Assembly: GCA_032622095.1 (NCBI GenBank)
Contig: CP136067.1
Location: forward strand, 179,522,556-179,586,555
DNA length: 64,000 nucleotides
Source: Siphonodentalium dalli
Lineage: Eukaryota > Mollusca > Scaphopoda > Gadilida > Siphonodentaliidae
Direction: 5' to 3'
Part shown: piece by piece, positions 62,890-64,000 of the stretch
Layout: each line of letters starts with the position of its first letter
Numbering within the stretch: the first letter of the stretch is position 1
Position numbers and translations under genes: made by a program
The notes under the pieces: model-generated
Told to the model about the DNA's origin: nothing
The model's database searches: none
What the model saw: the letters and a program-made list of their open reading frames with translations, nothing else

Positions 62890-63620
62890 AGCTCGGAGCT
62901 GTCAAATTTGAACGATTTTCGATGAAAAACATGGCCGGCGACAGCCATCTTGGATTTTACGTTTTTGCATCACTAGATCCTTTAGCACACAATACAGAGC
63001 ATATTCCTTATTCGATAATCACCATACTTCATATGAATCATCGGGGTGACCTCTAGGTGGGTGCTTACCATTTTTCCGAAATCTGTTAAAAACATGGCTG
63101 CCAGCGGTCATCTTGGATTTTACTCTTTGTATGACTAAATCCTTTAGCTCACCTTACAGGTAACATTTCTCATCCAATGGTCACCAAACTTCATATGGAT
63201 CTTCGGGGTGACCTCTTGATGGAAGCCCCCCTTTTCACTAAATTTGTTTTAAAACAACATGGCCACCAGCAGCCATCTTGGATTTCAAATGTGAATCTAT
63301 CAGCATATATATACCTGCAGCCCACATTTATTGGAGAATTGTTTTGAAACTTTACAGGTTTATTTAGGATGACCTCTATCAAATTCAAACGATTTTCGAC
63401 GAAAAACATGGCGCCCGCCAGCCATCTTGGATATTACTCTTTGCGTCACCCTACAGTCCATATCCCTCAACCAATCACAACGAAACTCCAAATGGGTCCT
63501 CATTGTGACCTCTAGATGGGGACTTACGAATTTTTCCAAATTCTGTTAAAAAAACCTGCCAACGGCTATCTTGTATTTTACGCCTCCCCTTTTTCCGAAT
63601 TCTGTTAAAAACGTGGGGCC
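62890..63620 (-). repeat. Degenerate ~130-180-bp tandem repeat, 'tagaggtcaccccgaa' family
   Basis: At least four diverged monomers, reverse of 17580-18035. Both share the 'cccacatttattggaga' boundary motif. Followed to 64000 by DNA in which I see only short open frames. Confidence 0.75.
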
Positions 63621-64000
63621 ATCTTGGTAGCAATTTTATCACCGTTAGCGCGATAACTCAAACAAAGTGACCGATTTCAACGATATTCGGTATATGAGTC
63701 TCTTGTTTTTTACCTGAGTTATGGTCCTTAGTTCTGAGTTATGGTTCTTTAGTTTGTCCATTGTTAGTGAATTTCGGTCAGACAGATTCACTTTTATAGG
63801 CCAAAAATCTTGACCAGAGTCATCTTTGTTGAGCAACCCTTGTTTTATCCTTCTTCTGACTGTCACTTAATTGGGAACATTTCCATTTTCAAAATTCACA
63901 CTTTCAAAGTGACGCTCAACAGCATAGTGTTAAAACTGGTATGCTAACTGGGTAATTAGAGTTGGTTACGATGTGTCATCGACCTTTTTACTGCGTGGGA
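63621..64000. other. Non-coding DNA, no gene seen
   Basis: A 73-codon minus frame at 63645 has no recognisable motif. 'gagttatggt(c/t)ctt' is duplicated near 63717 and 63738. Confidence 0.45.

Overview
This is eukaryotic, intron- and repeat-dominated genomic DNA. It is probably from a marine lophotrochozoan invertebrate, and a mollusc is my best guess. The grounds are long AT-rich non-coding stretches, canonical GT-AG introns, non-LTR retrotransposons, tRNA-derived SINEs, many TTAA-flanked MITEs, and Helitron-like elements with internal tandem repeats of the kind described in bivalves. The species call is inference only. There is no prokaryotic gene organisation.

The only host gene I can support lies on the minus strand. 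Two exons encode the first part of a voltage-sensor protein resembling the voltage-gated proton channel Hv1 (HVCN1/otopetrin-independent type). One exon (35025-35149) carries transmembrane segment S1 with its Leu-Asp-Ala motif. The next (4233-4630) carries a long His-rich S1-S2 loop and the start of S2. The phases match across the 30.4 kb intron between them (one base left by the first exon, two supplied by the second). Upstream N-terminal exons and the downstream S3-S4/coiled-coil exons were not found. The downstream exons would lie before position 1.

Layout: 1-1300 is a 58-bp minisatellite. 4.2-4.6 kb is the S2 exon. 4.6-35.0 kb is the giant intron. It holds a 5'-truncated LINE flanked by two 1.56-kb direct repeats (5434-11279), a head-to-tail array of four Helitron-like elements (12009-14055), 20-bp and 45-bp satellites, a minus-strand array of three Helitron-like elements (22138-25041), a 1.17-kb foldback element with an 8-bp target duplication (25609-26775), a SINE, a 0.99-kb TTA-flanked TIR element (29847-30835), and a degenerate endonuclease/RT LINE cut by two copies of one MITE (30839-34745). 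35.0-35.15 kb is the S1 exon.

From 35.2 to 64 kb the sequence is intron or 5' flank. It holds degenerate ~130-bp arrays, a 3.46-kb inverted-repeat complex (44201-47663), a perfect 160-bp palindrome (50271-50430), a ~182-bp satellite (54650-56500), and several copies of a MITE that contains two mutually inverted 67-bp palindromes (42.1, 58.2, 59.0 and 62.5 kb).

At least eight different short-element families here end at TTAA, so piggyBac-like mobilisation appears to have shaped this locus. No transposase gene, rRNA, confident tRNA gene or CRISPR array is present. Most long ORFs are by-products of tandem repeats or transposons.
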